A stretch of DNA of 64,000 nucleotides from Sthenelais limicola (GCA_942159475.1 OW804096.1:14743871-14807870); one strand, 5' to 3'; positions 47,236 to 60,027 are shown, counted from the first letter of the stretch. A program made the numbers and translations. Notes: generated by a model not told the origin, from the sequence alone.

Positions 47236-48148
47236 GAAATGTTCAATATCAATAATTTACGTTAATGATTTGCCCTCCTGCTTAGAGAGAGTAAACTATA
47301 CAAGAAATGCATGCGAAATTAATATTTCGGTGTATGCCGACGACACGGCGGTTACGGTCACGGGAGGAGATCCTCGGGAGTGTATGAGAGTCAGTCAGTT
47401 AACTACCAATGAGATCTCAACATGGATGAAAGCTAACAGACTGAATATGAATACACAGAAATGTCAATTACAATTGTTAGGTACTAATTTAAGATTAAAA
47501 AGGATCAACCCTATCAGCCTGGGGGAGGTATTTATAAACGGCCGAGCTATAGATCGAGTAAAGACTGTGAAATATTTGGGTTTCTCTATAGACGCTACTC
47601 TGAACTTTAATCAGCATTTTATTAAAAGTAAAAATTCGATTCAAGAAAAAATTAACAGGCTTGGTAAACTAAGGAGTAGCTTAAATAAAGAGATCACTAC
47701 GACAGTCGTTAAAGCTCATATATTATCACTGGCTGAATACGGGAACTTTCTGTACACATTATCAAACACTGTACATATTAACAAATTGCAGAGTGTACTC
47801 AATAGAGCTGTTAGACTAGTTTTTTATAACAACAATAATGACTTGTCTACTGAAGAGATGAGAAACAGCTTGAAAATAGATACTGTACGGAAGCGAGGAG
47901 ATATTTCCCTGATAGGGCTGATGTTTAAATTTAAGGAAATGGAAGAAAAAATACAAATAATGCCAAGAGAGACCAGATTGGCACAGGGCGTTAACCTCTC
48001 TCAACCACAATGTCAGACCGAAAAATATAACAGGTCACCCCATGTGAAGGGACCAAAGCTTTGGAACAGATTTAGTAAATTAAATAAAGAAAAATCTTGG
48101 CCTGCTTTAAAAGTATTTTTAAAATCAAATGACAGGTGGAGAGAGTGA
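47236..48148 (+). pseudogene. non-LTR retrotransposon (LINE) reverse transcriptase, 5'-truncated
   Basis: The open frame carries IIYVNDLPSCLE, then the catalytic block VYADDTAV (Y-A-D-D), then MKANRLNMNTQKCQLQLLG and VKYLGFSIDATLNFNQH, a standard LINE RT palm and thumb order. It ends with GPKLWNRFSKLN...LKVFLKSNDRW, typical of LINE ORF2 C-termini. RT motifs upstream of the YVNDLP block are absent, so the copy is 5'-truncated near 47236; the nominal ATG at 47198 lies in flanking sequence. The remaining frame is intact. An AATAAA and an A13 run at 48714-48739 may be its 3' end. Confidence 0.85.
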
Positions 48149-48739
48149 ATAATCTGTGAAACCCTAGAGATCCGGTCACCCCTTGGGGGTTTGTATGTTG
48201 TGTATTGAGATGACTTGCATTGATGTGAGTAAAATGAATCGAGAGCTACCAGGCAATTTAGACTTCATTGAAGTCAGATAGAGATACTTGTATCAACTCA
48301 CAGTGTTTACGCTGACGATTTAGGTATTTTATCTTGCAACTGTATTATTGTATTTTAAATGCCCACAAAAAAATGTAGAAAATTGGATGAGTATGTATAT
48401 GTCATTTCCTTGGTTTATAATTATAATGTACCAATATAACTTAACCATATTGATTAAAAAGAACACCAGAGGGAACCATCAGTAGTAATAATTCAGAGTA
48501 GATGTAATATACGGCGTGTTGGTAAATAAACTGACACCAGAGGGAGCCACGCGCGTATAGATATATTTGAGAGTTTATAGATGAACCTGATACTTCGGCA
48601 GATGACTGAGGTTGTAAATGCATAATGTTAAATAATTAAAATTTATCCTAGATGTATGTCACTAATAGTCTTTCATGGCAATGAGAATTATCACGGTAAT
48701 GTGAAACTTAGCCAATAAAATTTTCTAAAAAAAAAAAAA
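48149..48739 (+). mobile_element. probable LINE 3' UTR with poly-A end
   Basis: Non-coding sequence after the RT stop ends in CCAATAAAATTTTCTAAAAAAAA. The A run at 48727-48739 looks like a retroposed tail, although linkage to the RT is inferred. Confidence 0.45.
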
Positions 48740-49384
48740 GGCATTATTGTCCAAGTGAATCAAAATTAGTATGACCCAAAATCGAGGAAAGATAAGCATT
48801 AACAACAGCTATCCTACATAGCAAATGTTATACACCGCTGAGTTGGGTGGGTGGGGGGACCTAGCCCCTATGTGCCCCTTTGTCCCTAGGATCCTCACTT
48901 TGGGTTATATGTAAAATTAACAAGTAATACACAAATTCAAAAAAAATAAAATCAAAACCTAATGTTTACTAAGGGGCCGGGGGGAGTGGCTATTGGGTCC
49001 AACATTTCAGGTTACATGAGCCCCTTTTCTAAGAGATTTATGATTTTTCTTCAGAGGGTCTTATGTACTATCATTCATTATCATGAAACACCATGATAGT
49101 TATAAATATTCGTATAAGATGAACAGCCTTTTGCATGCTTATTAAAACGTTATTGTATGTAAATTGTGTTTATTGAGGACTGGACCAGTACCAAGTGGTA
49201 TGGACCAGTACCTCCCCAGTCCACTGGTCTGTAAATTCGAGTACTGCCCCCTTTCCTGTTTACCACCCTGCAATATCTACTGGGTCGAACATTTTGGACT
49301 TCAGCCCTTTCAAATAGGTTTAAATAGGTTTAATAGTGTATTTTACTTTTAGAGGACACATATATACACCGTCATACATTATTA

Positions 49385-49895
49385 TGTTAAGATAGATAAG
49401 ATAAGATACTACCTTATTTATCGAGATTCACATAGTACATAATAAAACAGACAATGTAAATAGAACAGACAAAACCGGCAAAACAGGTAGGCAGACATCT
49501 AGATAAAATCCAGCTCTCCCAGCCGCTACCATGACTCAGTACATAGTATATGAATTTAGAATTAATACAATACAATACAACACGGTGATAAATAATAATA
49601 ATAATAATAAGGCAGTAAAATACTACCAGATCAGTCCAGTATTTCATATTTCGATTTCATTTTCGTAACAACCATATCATGGTGGGGAATCGATTTGTTT
49701 TAATTTAGATTTTTAAATTATAATACATCAACAATATTATTATTGTTCTTTTCCAGATAGTAGGCATATCTAAATTCTAATCTGGTATCAAGCTTGTGTG
49801 CTGTAGTAGGGAGTGAATTCCAAGCCGTTGAGGTATTGAAAATGAACGTATTTTTGTAAAAGAAAGTTTTCGGTGTATTGATTAATTAATTTTTC
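49385..49895 (-). pseudogene. LINE ORF2 C-terminal relic, minus strand, copy 1
   Basis: The minus strand reads FFYKNTFIFNTSTAWNSLPT then TAHKLDTRLEF...YYLEK before a stop, the usual C-terminal 'F.N.A...WN.LP' block of LINE ORF2. The 3' side has the tail-like ATAAGGTAGTATCTTATC (plus-strand AAGATAAGATACTACC). It is shared with the copy at 49925-50707. Confidence 0.7.
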
Positions 49896-49924
49896 ATATG
49901 TTTAGCATGACTTCTAGTAAGATT

Positions 49925-50707
49925 TAAGATAAGATAAGATACTACTTTATTTATTAAACTCACAGAGTACAATTATGGAGTGACGATACAGATAAATTTG
50001 GTATACGGGTACAGACTTCTGGATCAGATCCAGTTCTCCCAGACGTTACCACCTCTTTCAAGTAGAGTTAATGAATTTAGATTGTTTTACAAATTTATAA
50101 CATATAGTATAAGAAATAGAATAGAGTAGGATATAATAATCTTTATACATTCAACTTGACTTAAGATGATATCGCATGGTTAGATAATACCATATTTGGC
50201 AAGATAATACAGTGGATAATAACAATAACAATAGTACGATTTAGGTTATATCTAAGTATACCTTTATGTTTTTACATGCTCAAGGTATTTCTTGAGCTCT
50301 ATTTTAGTCGTTGACTCGTGAGCAGCTGTGGGTAGAGCGTTCCACATTGATTTTGCTTTGTAAATAAAGCTATTTTTGTAAAATGTTGTTTGGGGGATAT
50401 AATTTATCTAAGTTTTTGTTCTATTTGTGGCATGACTTTGGGTGGATAGTGGTCTTAGGTCTTGATTTATTTCTGTCTGTGACAGATAGAAGGCTGCCTC
50501 TAAGGAGTGTAAATTTGTTCTATCTACATTTGTTAGTATTTTTAATTCGTCATATCTATTGTCAACATTCACACTTTTTTGTAATTTAAATACATATCTG
50601 ATGGCAGAATTCAAAAGTAGCCAGATGTCTTTTATCAAGGTTGATATCTGTTTGTGTGAGGTAGAAAGCAACTTCCAACATATGTCTGTTGGCCCTGTTT
50701 TCATCAT
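49925..50707 (-). pseudogene. LINE ORF2 C-terminal relic, minus strand, copy 2
   Basis: A minus-strand frame from 50707 contains DELKILTNVDRTNLHSLEAA, then one in-frame stop near 50408, then TTFYKNSFIYKAKSMWNALP and STTKIELKKYLEHVKT-stop (about 50270). The non-coding tail reaches the AAGATAAGATACTACTTT repeat at 49925. It is the same family as the neighbouring copy and less decayed. Confidence 0.7.
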
Positions 50708-50827
50708 TTAATATTCACAACTCGATATATCTATTATCAACATTGGTTCTTTTTTTGTAATTTTAATACATATATTATGTTATCACTGTGTAAAGTATAT
50801 GTACAGACATTGTTGAGCGATGAACCC

Positions 50828-51110
50828 ACTCCCCCCCCCCCCCCCCCCACACACACACACATCCCCCTTCCCCACTTGCATCTCCTTCATGCCCTCAACC
50901 CGGCCCCCTCTGTACCCCCTTCCTCCCTTCTGCACCCCCCCACCCCCACCCCCACCTCCCCCACCCCCACACACACACATTCTCACACCCCCTACTCCCG
51001 CATCCCCCCCTCCCGCCGCCCTCTCCCCTCCCCTCCCCCACCCCACACACTCCCGCATCCCAGCCCCACACACTCCCCCCAACCCCCACCTTCCCCCGCA
51101 CACCAATCCG
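50828..51110 (+). repeat. C-rich / (CA)n simple repeat
   Basis: Runs of C, CACACA and CCCCCACC on the + strand. ORFs with Pro/His or Gly-rich content on both strands are artefacts. Confidence 0.9.
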
Positions 51111-51653
51111 CCCCCTCTGAGACAGTCAAAGTGTAATTTCCAACTAGAATTTGTCCCGAGCTTGGAGGCATCAATCCTTGCACTATACAAGCAAGATTAT
51201 GACATATCTAAAGTGATTTCCCTGAGTTATTTCATTCAAACAGAATAATTTGAGTATAAGTCACTTACCTTTTCAGGAATTAATGGTTGTCAGTGAGAAT
51301 TTCCCTACGATTCAGTCAAAATAGTTTTGGATTTGCAGTTGAAAATGATGTAAACAAAACATGAGGCCTGGCTGGGCAGGAAATACCGAAAATGGTAAAA
51401 GTTGTTATAGGGACCAGTTGCAATGGCTCTTTCGTAGTCCAAAGTACTGTACTGCTAATTACTAGTATTTCTTTAGCTTTGTATAGTAACTTGGAATTTC
51501 AAATGTGATGGGTTTTGGGAGAACTGAGTTTTAATGTTGTAAAGCCATTATATACTCGGCTGACTGTTCTCTATATGACGGGACTAAATCGTTGTGCGCG
51601 GCGGTACGCTGGACACATCACTACCGCACACCGGAGCACAAAGTAGTACTGGT

Positions 51654-51716
51654 CGCTGGCCGCTATGGGGCCTGAGGCCCCATTTCCATCTAGCAAAGTG
51701 GTAGCAGCCCATAATG
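51654..51716 (-). repeat. dispersed repeat with 19-bp palindrome, copy 2
   Basis: Inverted copy of 31418-31480, with only a few differences across 63 bp. Flanking sequences are unrelated on the GC-rich side. Confidence 0.75.
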
Positions 51717-52210
51717 TAGGTTTGTGTACTGTCGCTTTTCACGCTAGATGGCGACAATTTTGTGAGGTTTTTGTAGCAATTTTTCTTGCCAGTGTTACAA
51801 GCAGTGGTTACAAACATCAGTATTGAGTGACCTTCTAAGAATTAAACGCCACGTGAATTTGTTTTGGCTTAATCATATAGCAAAATAGAATATAATTAAG
51901 TATGACGATATGAAAAGAATGGTAAATACATTACAGGTGGCCTACTGAGGGTGAAATGTAAGTAGTGTATGGAAAGAGGACACTGAAGCAGGGGCACTTT
52001 CACTAACTTCAGTCTCTCAATTGCCTCAATAGGAGAATTGCATACGCATGCCTGTTACAGTGCATGCTGGGGTGGCTTCTGTTCGATTCTGACATGCAAA
52101 TATTTAGAAACATCAGATTGAAAAGTACTTGTGTGTGTTGCCAATGTTACAGCTTGTGTATAAAAAGGATGCACGAGATCCAAAAATATGATGGGGAGGG
52201 GCCTGCTCGT

Positions 52211-52629
52211 ATGTGATGTGTTCCAGGGAAATGAGTCACAAGTTGCAAAATTGAGATTTTTCAAACTGTTTTTTCACAGAATCTCTTTCTTGAAACGTTT
52301 GGATTTACAGGGGGCTTAGCACTTCTAGTCATATAAACCTATGTACCAAATTTCAGGACATTGTATTAAATATATCCTTGTGTTTTGAAGGCCTTCATAT
52401 GGAGTATGTTTAGTTCCTTTACTGGTAATTACTCCCCCCGCCCCCCCCCCCGAAAACTTAAAAAAAAAATAAAAAAAATATCAAACTTAAAATATAGAAA
52501 CACTTATTAGGTGTCTTAGTGTTTTACTATCAGAGAAATCAGCTTGATCTCATCTTTTAAAATATAATTATATCTCTATTAAAGTCCATTATTGGCGACT
52601 TGTGACTCATTATCCTGAAACACATCATG
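52211..52629. mobile_element. MITE of the TGATGTGTT family, copy 1
   Basis: The ends ATGTGATGTGTTCCAGG and CCTGAAACACATCAT are inverted repeats extending to GAGTCACAAGTTGC. AT-rich, no ORF. It is related to 56674-57091 and 61147-61438. Confidence 0.75.
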
Positions 52630-52743
52630 AGGGTTTGCTGACTGACGACAAAAATAGTTTGCCAATAGGAAGGTGGAGTCAATGACACATGGTACAGACT
52701 GTGATAGACCCTATTCGGGCATGGGTCTATGTATAGACTAACT

Positions 52744-52990
52744 CATATATGGGTCAAGTTTTCAGAAAATATACAATTAGCAACTCTACACATTTAGGGA
52801 GTTCTCCGAAATTAGGCTGAAAAATGATGAATACCGGGAATGTCTGAGTATATTTGATATTGCATTGATCTAAAGTATCAGTTATGTTATGTTAAACTTT
52901 ATTTTGAAGCTCATTTTTGTCTTAAATGTGGGTTATTCGAGGGGCTTGGGGAAGGCCAATTGTACATTTTCTGAAAATCTGACCCATATA
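52744..52990. mobile_element. MITE of the ATATGGGTCAG family, copy B
   Basis: Ends CATATATGGGTCAAGTTTTC / GAAAATCTGACCCATATA. The interior ACACATTTAG...AAATTAGGCTG is shared with copies at 6656 and 58698. Confidence 0.75.
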
Positions 52991-53104
52991 ACTGCATATA
53001 ATCACTGTTTATCCACGATTGCCGACATTGTCGCCACCTATGTAAGCGCAATGTACTCTTGTGTGAGTCACCGGCTGACTAAATGGCGTTTTACTATGAT
53101 AGAA

Positions 53105-53255
53105 CCTCACGAGTAGGTATTATTAGCAATAGGATTGCATGGGTCAGAGTCAAATCTTTTCCATGGCAGCACGAGCCCGATAGGGCGAGTGCTGTTATGT
53201 GAAAAGATATGACGAGGACCCATGCAATCCTATTGCTAATAATACCTACGAGTTG
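53105..53255. mobile_element. fold-back element with perfect 33-bp arms
   Basis: The arms at 53113-53145 and 53217-53249 are perfect inverted repeats of 33 bp (starting GTAGGTATTATTAGCAATAG). Partly matching sequence continues inward to the centre (GCACGAGCCC-GATA-GGGCGAGTGC), so the whole 150 bp can form one hairpin. Confidence 0.8.
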
Positions 53256-53733
53256 GGGTTCTATTTTTACTCCATGATGATAAAGGAAAACATGTCAAAA
53301 TATATTATTGACAAAGAAAATCAACAGTTGACTAATCGGAAATATGACTGTCCTAACTTTAATAGTCAGCTTGGAGACAGGCGGGCAGACAGGTAGACCT
53401 GATGTAACTTTTGGTCTATTTTTGATCGATTTTCTATGTAAACAATTGTCATTACAGAACAATGGGACTTACAATTATTGTAGACTAAACTATCCCCTTG
53501 CAGAATCTAGTTTCAATTAATAAATGTTGTACCTAGGAGCTAGAGTAGCAGTGGAAACGACAGCCAAGGTTTCTGTGAAACAAAACTTCATTTCACAGGT
53601 AGTAGAAGAAATGGCTGTTCCTAAAAGCTCCCCCTTCCCTCCGGTGTATCAGTGAGATGCTATGTAACAGCATAGCAAAAGGAGGGAGGGAGTTTGCATG
53701 GTAGCAAACCGGAAACATGCTGCTGGGTTGCAT

Positions 53734-53775
53734 GTAATCCTACACACATGATTACACAGTAGGATTACACTCCCG
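53734..53775. repeat. inverted repeat GTAATCCTAC / GTAGGATTAC
   Basis: Ten-bp arms around ACACATGATTACACA, within a 200-bp block that is locally GC-richer (GGAGGGAGGGAG, CTCCCGCCC). Probably part of another decayed fold-back element. Confidence 0.4.
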
Positions 53776-54309
53776 CCCATACAAACTGCAGTTAATCCTC
53801 CCTTCATCATGGAGTAATATCATTATTAGTATGTGGATGAACATAATATAATTTTAATTCCTATCATATAATTATTTGCTTAATTTCAAACTTGATTTCG
53901 AGCCAATTCTTTAAACGTTATGAGGTGTCATTAATGACCAACTATTATCATTCATATCAGATGTTTATTAAATTAATTTTGATGTATCCAAGCATGTGGG
54001 ACCAAAGTATATAGTTAGCCTTGACTTGAACATGTATATCAGAATAGTCTAGTCCTGTATATATGAACAAAGAGGTGACATTTAGGGAAAGAAAAGACAA
54101 AAAGAGAAGATATTTGGACGGATAATTGTGTCTATTTTATTTAATCACATTATGCATTTACACATGGATGTAGCTAGCGGAGGCTGAATGACGTACAGCA
54201 AGCCATCAAGTGTTATTATTATAATCAAAACGCTTATTAGTTAAAATTTAATATACAAAAATAAGAAAAACATTGTTTCTGTACAATCAATGTAGCAGTA
54301 TCTTTATGG

Positions 54310-54368
54310 CATGTTTTGTCAACCATAATATCGATTTGTGACTCATTTTTCCGCGACACATTATAATT
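54310..54368. mobile_element. terminal fragment of the TGATGTGTT MITE family
   Basis: Contains TTTGTGACTCATTTTTCCGC and GACACATTAT, matching the right end of the family. No left end is seen. Confidence 0.4.
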
Positions 54369-55026
54369 GTTCTTGAATACCCACGAATCTGGCCAAAGTA
54401 GTTTTAACACGAGACCACTTTCTGTGTGGCCCTTAAAATGGTTTCTACTCATTGACACAAAGGTCTCTGCTATCAACCCTTATCTCTCGGGGAAAGAAAA
54501 CAGATATAAGCACATGTTTGAATTTAGATGTTGTAGACTAACTTTATAACAGGAATTATGTATTTCTTCGAAGAATAGAAAAGATATGAGGAAGATTAAT
54601 AGAAGGAGAACATTGTTCTACACAATTGTATCAATGATGAGAAGAATAAAATATAAAAAACTGTTCATTTGCAATTAAGTTGAAGTTATAATTGTATATC
54701 CAATATCCTGGTGGAAGAAATAAGACGTTTTGTACAATCTATCACTCATGTAATCCATGATAGCTAACACTATTAACTTTCTCCAAATACTGTAAGCGAT
54801 ATCAGCAAAATTAGAGGCTCTCACAAAAGTAAAAAAGCGACCTCTTTTCATAGATGATAACAAAAAGGAAATAATTTCTGATATTTCCCTCTACATAACA
54901 TATTCCCGGGGCACTTTGCTCCATAACACCTTATTACCGCATTAAGGTCAACGATGGGTTACAAATATTGATCCCCTTGCATATTAACAGATTCAACTTA
55001 ATTTCCCTGAAATTTCCTCAGTCATT

Positions 55027-58000
55027 TTATCCTTGTATTCCTAATGAGGGTTGAGCATTTTGGCAATGAGGTAAGCTGCTGTTATTCTTTTCAATGCTAC
55101 TTTCTGTTGCCACTGAAGCAGCTTGCAATAATAGTTGATCCCGTGCACTTGCCTTTTCACTGTGTGCATCATACCGCGTTCTCTCTCGTGCAAGATTCAT
55201 TGCTAATAGCGTTGATTCCCTTTGCCGAGAGAATGGTCGGAATGGTTTGCGATTCTCCTCCACCCATTGCTCTCTCATGAAGCCACAGCGGGGGCAGAAA
55301 CAATCTGGCTTCCATGGTGGCTTTGCTCCTGGTTTGGAATTAGCATTAAATGTGACGTCCAGCAGATCAGCATGAATCTCTAGAACATGTCCATCATGTT
55401 GCCCCATTCTGTGGTGATCTGCCTGCTGACCTCCCTCTTCATCCGCTCTAGCCTCCACAACCACTGGTGTGCGTGGGGTGAGAATGGGTAGGTAGCCAAG
55501 CTTGCTCTTAGACCCGAGGTTTCTGTCCGTTTGCACCTGGAAGGAGAATTTCTCATACAGTCTGGGCATGCGGCTACGCTGCCGTTGGAGGCGGGATGAG
55601 AGGTCAGGCAGGGAGGACCCAAGCTGTGTCTTGTACAGGCGACCCTGGAAAACACAAACAAACGATAATCAGCTGAGATTCACAAAGTTCAGGGTTAAGG
55701 GTACATACTATGATACAGACCTACTAATACATTCTGAACATGTGTCAAAAGGAATTTTATGAGCTCAAAAAACTGTAGACATACAATAACAAAGTCAAAG
55801 AACTAGGTTTGAAGTGTAAAAGTGCCGTGAAGAAACTTTTGTGACAAGTATTGTAATGTATACATGCATATGAAGTTATACATATCAGTATCGATACATT
55901 TCATGGATAAAATCGTTGTAAAAATGTTAATTACCTTATTCCTTATAGATATAAGAAAACATTATGTGCTGACTATGGTTAGAACTAATGTTTAATACCA
56001 TCCCTGCAATCGTGTCCAAGACTTGTGTGAAGGGAAAGACCTATGATATTGACTGAGTGTTGAAAATGTCAGATTTTGCTTTTGACATCTGCCGTGAGGT
56101 ACTAAGACCGGTTTTCCACCACCAGTGATTAGTCTTGGTTCTGGATGATTGTGTGATATTAGTATTAGGCACTGTTCATAATTAACTATGGGGGGGGGAG
56201 AATTTACGAAAAATTCTTGTGCAAAATTGTATGAGCCCCCAACGTAAAGTCTTGCACAAATTCTTGCCCCCCCTTGAAAGTTTGTGCAAAACTTCATTAC
56301 CCCCCTTCATCATTTCTGTGCCCCCCCCCCCCACGCTTTTAGAGTCTGAGCAAAAAAGGTGCCCCCCGAATATTCTCTCTCCCCCCCCCCCCCTCCCGCC
56401 CCCTCCCAGTGGTTAAAAATGAACAGTCCCTGACTGGGAAAAGCTGGAGGTAGCAAGTGAGACGTGTACTGAAGAAAGACAAGTTTGTATTTTGTTTTGT
56501 TGATAAGATAATGATTTAGGAGTTGATTGATAGATAATTCATCTTGATCCTGATTGATGAAAGATTGTTATTTACGTATGTCAAGTATTTTGTACTTGAA
56601 TTGACAATCCTAGATGACTTCATACTCGTGCATTGTGGCTATGTATAATCAACTGAGTCTGAGTCATATCCTCCATATGTGATGTGTTTCAGAAAAATGA
56701 GTCATAAGTCGCAAAAAATACATTTTGAGATATCATTATATTTGAAAAGATGAGATCACGCCGATTACAATGGTAGTAAACAGTCTAATAATCTAATAAG
56801 AATTTCTAGATTTTAAGTTTGATATTTTTGTTCTTGAAAAAAAAGTTTCCAATATTTCTGGGGGTCAATAAACAGTAAAGCAACTAAATGTAGTCAATAT
56901 GAGGACCTTTAAAACGAAGGGATATCTTACATGGATTGTCCTGAAATTTGATACATCGATTGATATAACTACGAGTAATAAACTCTCCAAAAACTAGAAA
57001 ATTCCAATAATGTGATCTTGTGAAAAAAAACACTTTGAAAAAGATCAATTTTGCGACTTATGACTCATTTTCCTGAAACACATCACATATGAATCTCAAT
57101 CAAACGGAGATGATATGCATCTAAGTTAAGAATAAGGACAGAAATGTTATGGAAAGTGATGCTCATGAGAACTAAAGTGTGCATGAGGTTGGGTTCGTCA
57201 GAAAATGTACAATTCGCCTTCACCAATCCTTAAGTTAATCCAAATTTAGGACAAAAATCAGGTTTAAAATACAGTTCATCATAACCGAGAAGATCTTTTG
57301 AATCTCCCCAATATAATTATGTGCAGACCAAAACTAATCATTTTTCAGTCTAATTTAGCCGAATTTACTAAGTGTATGGACTTCTGACACCTTAACCCTT
57401 GTCTAAATGCTCCCAGGAATAAACTGTTCCATGAAGGGTGACCAAATCTTTGATATGTGAATGGAATGCAAAATCTTTCCTTCATAAAATTGCTGAGATT
57501 AAAAAAAACATTTTTCAATTTTATCGTTTTTTCTTGTAATGCTTGCCAGTACCTCTCAATAAGTGCATCAAGGGCATTTATTCATGACAAAAGGCGGAAT
57601 CAAACATCTTGAATTATGATGAAGTGATGATATTGGTGCAGAACTGAAACCATTTCTGATGTAAGAGATGAATAATAGATCCTTGGTTAAAATCAAATGC
57701 AGCGCCAAGTGTTCCCTATCTTATTCTGTCACTGCATTTTTTAATTTTGTCTCGGTTGTTTAAACCTGCATTATGACAAACAAAATTCTTCCAAATTTAG
57801 TCTTTGTTCTTTTATTCTTTGTCCAAATTATCAATATTTTGCTACTGTTATATACAAGAAGACAAATTAATTGAGTAATAATGGCTGCTGGTGAGCGATA
57901 ATAAGTGAAACCACCACAGGAAAGGATATCAACAGATCTCCAAAATATAAATGTGGACTTTTATGAAAACCTGTAGCAAAAGCAACCAGACAAATGTGTT

Positions 58001-60027
58001 TTAGATGGGTTGGAAAGAACAAAAAGTAAAAAATCTTTAGTCTTTGACGTTAACTGAGAATATTTAAAGATTTTCAACCTTTTATTCTTGTCTATCTATG
58101 TGAAAGAATAAGGTAACACTTGGCGTCCCATACAGGACTACCTAGAGCTATGTTGGTGTATTATATGGATATATCTATAGCTTACTAATGCTCCGCAGGT
58201 GGGTGTCTCCTGAAGCAAAATACAACAATTATACAGCAATACATTCAAAGCAAAGATTCTTCATTTGAGATTATTCCATCTGCAATGCATCGTCACCGCA
58301 TCGAGGACATCATTTTGTTGATAGTGACCCCACCACTTTAACACTCAAATCTTAACATGTTGTCTACTACATTTAAACCACCCTCCCTCTTCCCTAAAAA
58401 ACCTTACCTCCACCTAAAATAAATATGACTTAGCTCAATATTTCTTTTGAAAAATGTAATTAAAGCAGAAACACAAGTCTTCCTAACCAGAAAATCAGAA
58501 AAAGGTACATTTCTCTTGGTACAACGACTATCTTTTTGGAATAGACTTTTTTTTCAGTTCCTGAAATGCTATTCCCTAAAGAAAATTAAAGATATACCAT
58601 CTCCTTACCTAGTTTTCAACTACTAAAAATCGGAAACACCTATTTTTTGTGTCTCATTTTCCCCTTGTTTGCATCAGACTTGTGCTACGCTGAGCGGCAT
58701 ATATGGGTCAGATTTTCAGAAAATGTACAATTGGCAGCTGTACACATTTAGTAAATTCTGCTAAATTAGGCTGCAATTTGGTCAATACTAGGTAAATTCG
58801 AGTATATTCGGCATTGCATTGATACTAGCAAACTGTTTGGTTAGGTTGAACTGCATTTTGAACTTTATTTTCGTCTGAAATGTGGGTTATTTGAGAATAT
58901 TGGTGAAGGTGAATTGTACATTTTCTGAAATCTGACACATATATTCATGTAAACTCTGGCCACAACTCAGTGAGTATTGGCTCTCTTCAGTCTGTGATCT
59001 TGTCTACTTACCCTGTACATGAACATGGGGTCCACAGAACCAGCCACGCCATTTTCCTGCACGGTGGGCAAGTTGAAAGAATCCATTCTCCTCTGTGGGA
59101 GGTTTGAAGGCATCATTCGGGGCACACCGGAAGAGAGGCTGGGTAGCTGCAATGGAAAGCATTAGAGGAACTGTACTGAATTATTATCATTACATGCCTT
59201 TGCTTTATGTGGCATACAATATAAGGGGGTGCAATAAACAGCACTAGTACAAACAATTCTTTCTGTCTCTTTTTCTCTGTCTTTCTCTCCCTTCTTCTCT
59301 ATCTCTATTTCCTGGGTAAGATCATAAACTGCCTCCCTCTCAGCTATCCCGCCCTTGATATAACCTTCAATGTGTTGATAAGGGCGTAAAGCAACCAATC
59401 TCACTCACTCACTAACTCTTTAGCTTGTTCCAAGAGTGACATTGTTTTATTTTTTCGTTTAACTTTAATGTACGTAATTGGCAATTAACCGGAAACGAAG
59501 TTTTATAATTCAATATTCTTTGCCAATGGCATAAATAGTGATTAGAGGCCCCATGCCTCTATCTCAGAGGGTTAGACCCAAGTTGCCCAACTGGTTTAGC
59601 AAAAGCAGCTGGTACCAGGTAGCCTACTTAACTATAGAACCCCAAACAATGTTTTATAATTCAATATTCTTTGCTAAAGGCATAAAGAGTGAATAAAACA
59701 CGGCACATTATTATTTGAAGAGCAGATACTGAAACTGACTTGTTCTTAGGTTTAAGTACCCCCGGTACCTATGTATTTATCAATTTTATTGGTTATCAAC
59801 GTTCTCGGCTATACTGCTTTAATAGTACATTGGCGGTACATTTGTGGGTTTCCGGCATTATAGTAGACCCATTCACGTGCATAGTATGAATATTTTTCAT
59901 GTACAGCACATGAATATTACAAATTGGCGGATAACGCAATAAAGATATCAATAAACTGTTCCACAATTCAATAAACAATAGATATACTAACCTTAAACCC
60001 AGAGGAGAAGTTGTTAAACACATTTTT
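55027..60027 (-). CDS. 3' exons of an uncharacterised minus-strand gene
   Basis: Exons: 60027-59992 (KNVFNNFSSGFK), 59146-59012 (45 codons, LPSLSSGVPRMMPSNLPQRR...DPMFMYR) and 55644-55027 (205 codons and stop). Junctions are AAG|gttagt, AGG|gtaagt and acceptors ATGCAG, ATTGCAG, TTTTCCAG, all phase 0, giving 262 residues. The last exon begins GRLYKTQLGSSLPDLSSRLQ. It has a Cys motif PDCFCPRCGF (C-x-C-x2-C), then EQWVEENRKPFRPFSRQRES and a helical, Ala/Arg/Glu-rich end. A candidate upstream exon in the same phase is 61115-61083 (KGVKSCHGPPQ). I do not recognise the family. It may be a mostly disordered cytoplasmic or ciliary-type protein, which is only a guess. The introns hold several MITE copies. 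Confidence 0.65.
56674..57091. mobile_element. MITE of the TGATGTGTT family, copy 2
   Basis: Best preserved copy, about 418 bp. TIRs CATATGTGATGTGTTTCAG / CTGAAACACATCACATATG continue to GAGTCATAAGTCGCAAAA. AT-rich interior with GCAATATTTCTGGG-like text shared with copy 3. It is in the last intron of the minus-strand gene. Confidence 0.8.
57185..57393. mobile_element. decayed MITE of the ATATGGGTCAG family, inverted copy
   Basis: GTCAGAAAATGTACAATTCG at the left and TTTTTCAGTCTAATTTAGCC...TTTACTAAGTGTA at the right match the family in reverse orientation. Both outer ends are eroded. Confidence 0.5.
58698..58944. mobile_element. MITE of the ATATGGGTCAG family, copy C
   Basis: Very close to copy A at 6656: CATATATGGGTCAGATTTTC, AATTGGCAGCTGTACA and TTTGGTTAGGTTGAACTG are shared. 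Its right end has small losses (GAAATCTGACACATATA). Confidence 0.8.

Noticed and set aside
50777..51248. Pro/His-rich and Gly-rich ORFs
   Set aside because: C-rich / CA microsatellite artefacts.
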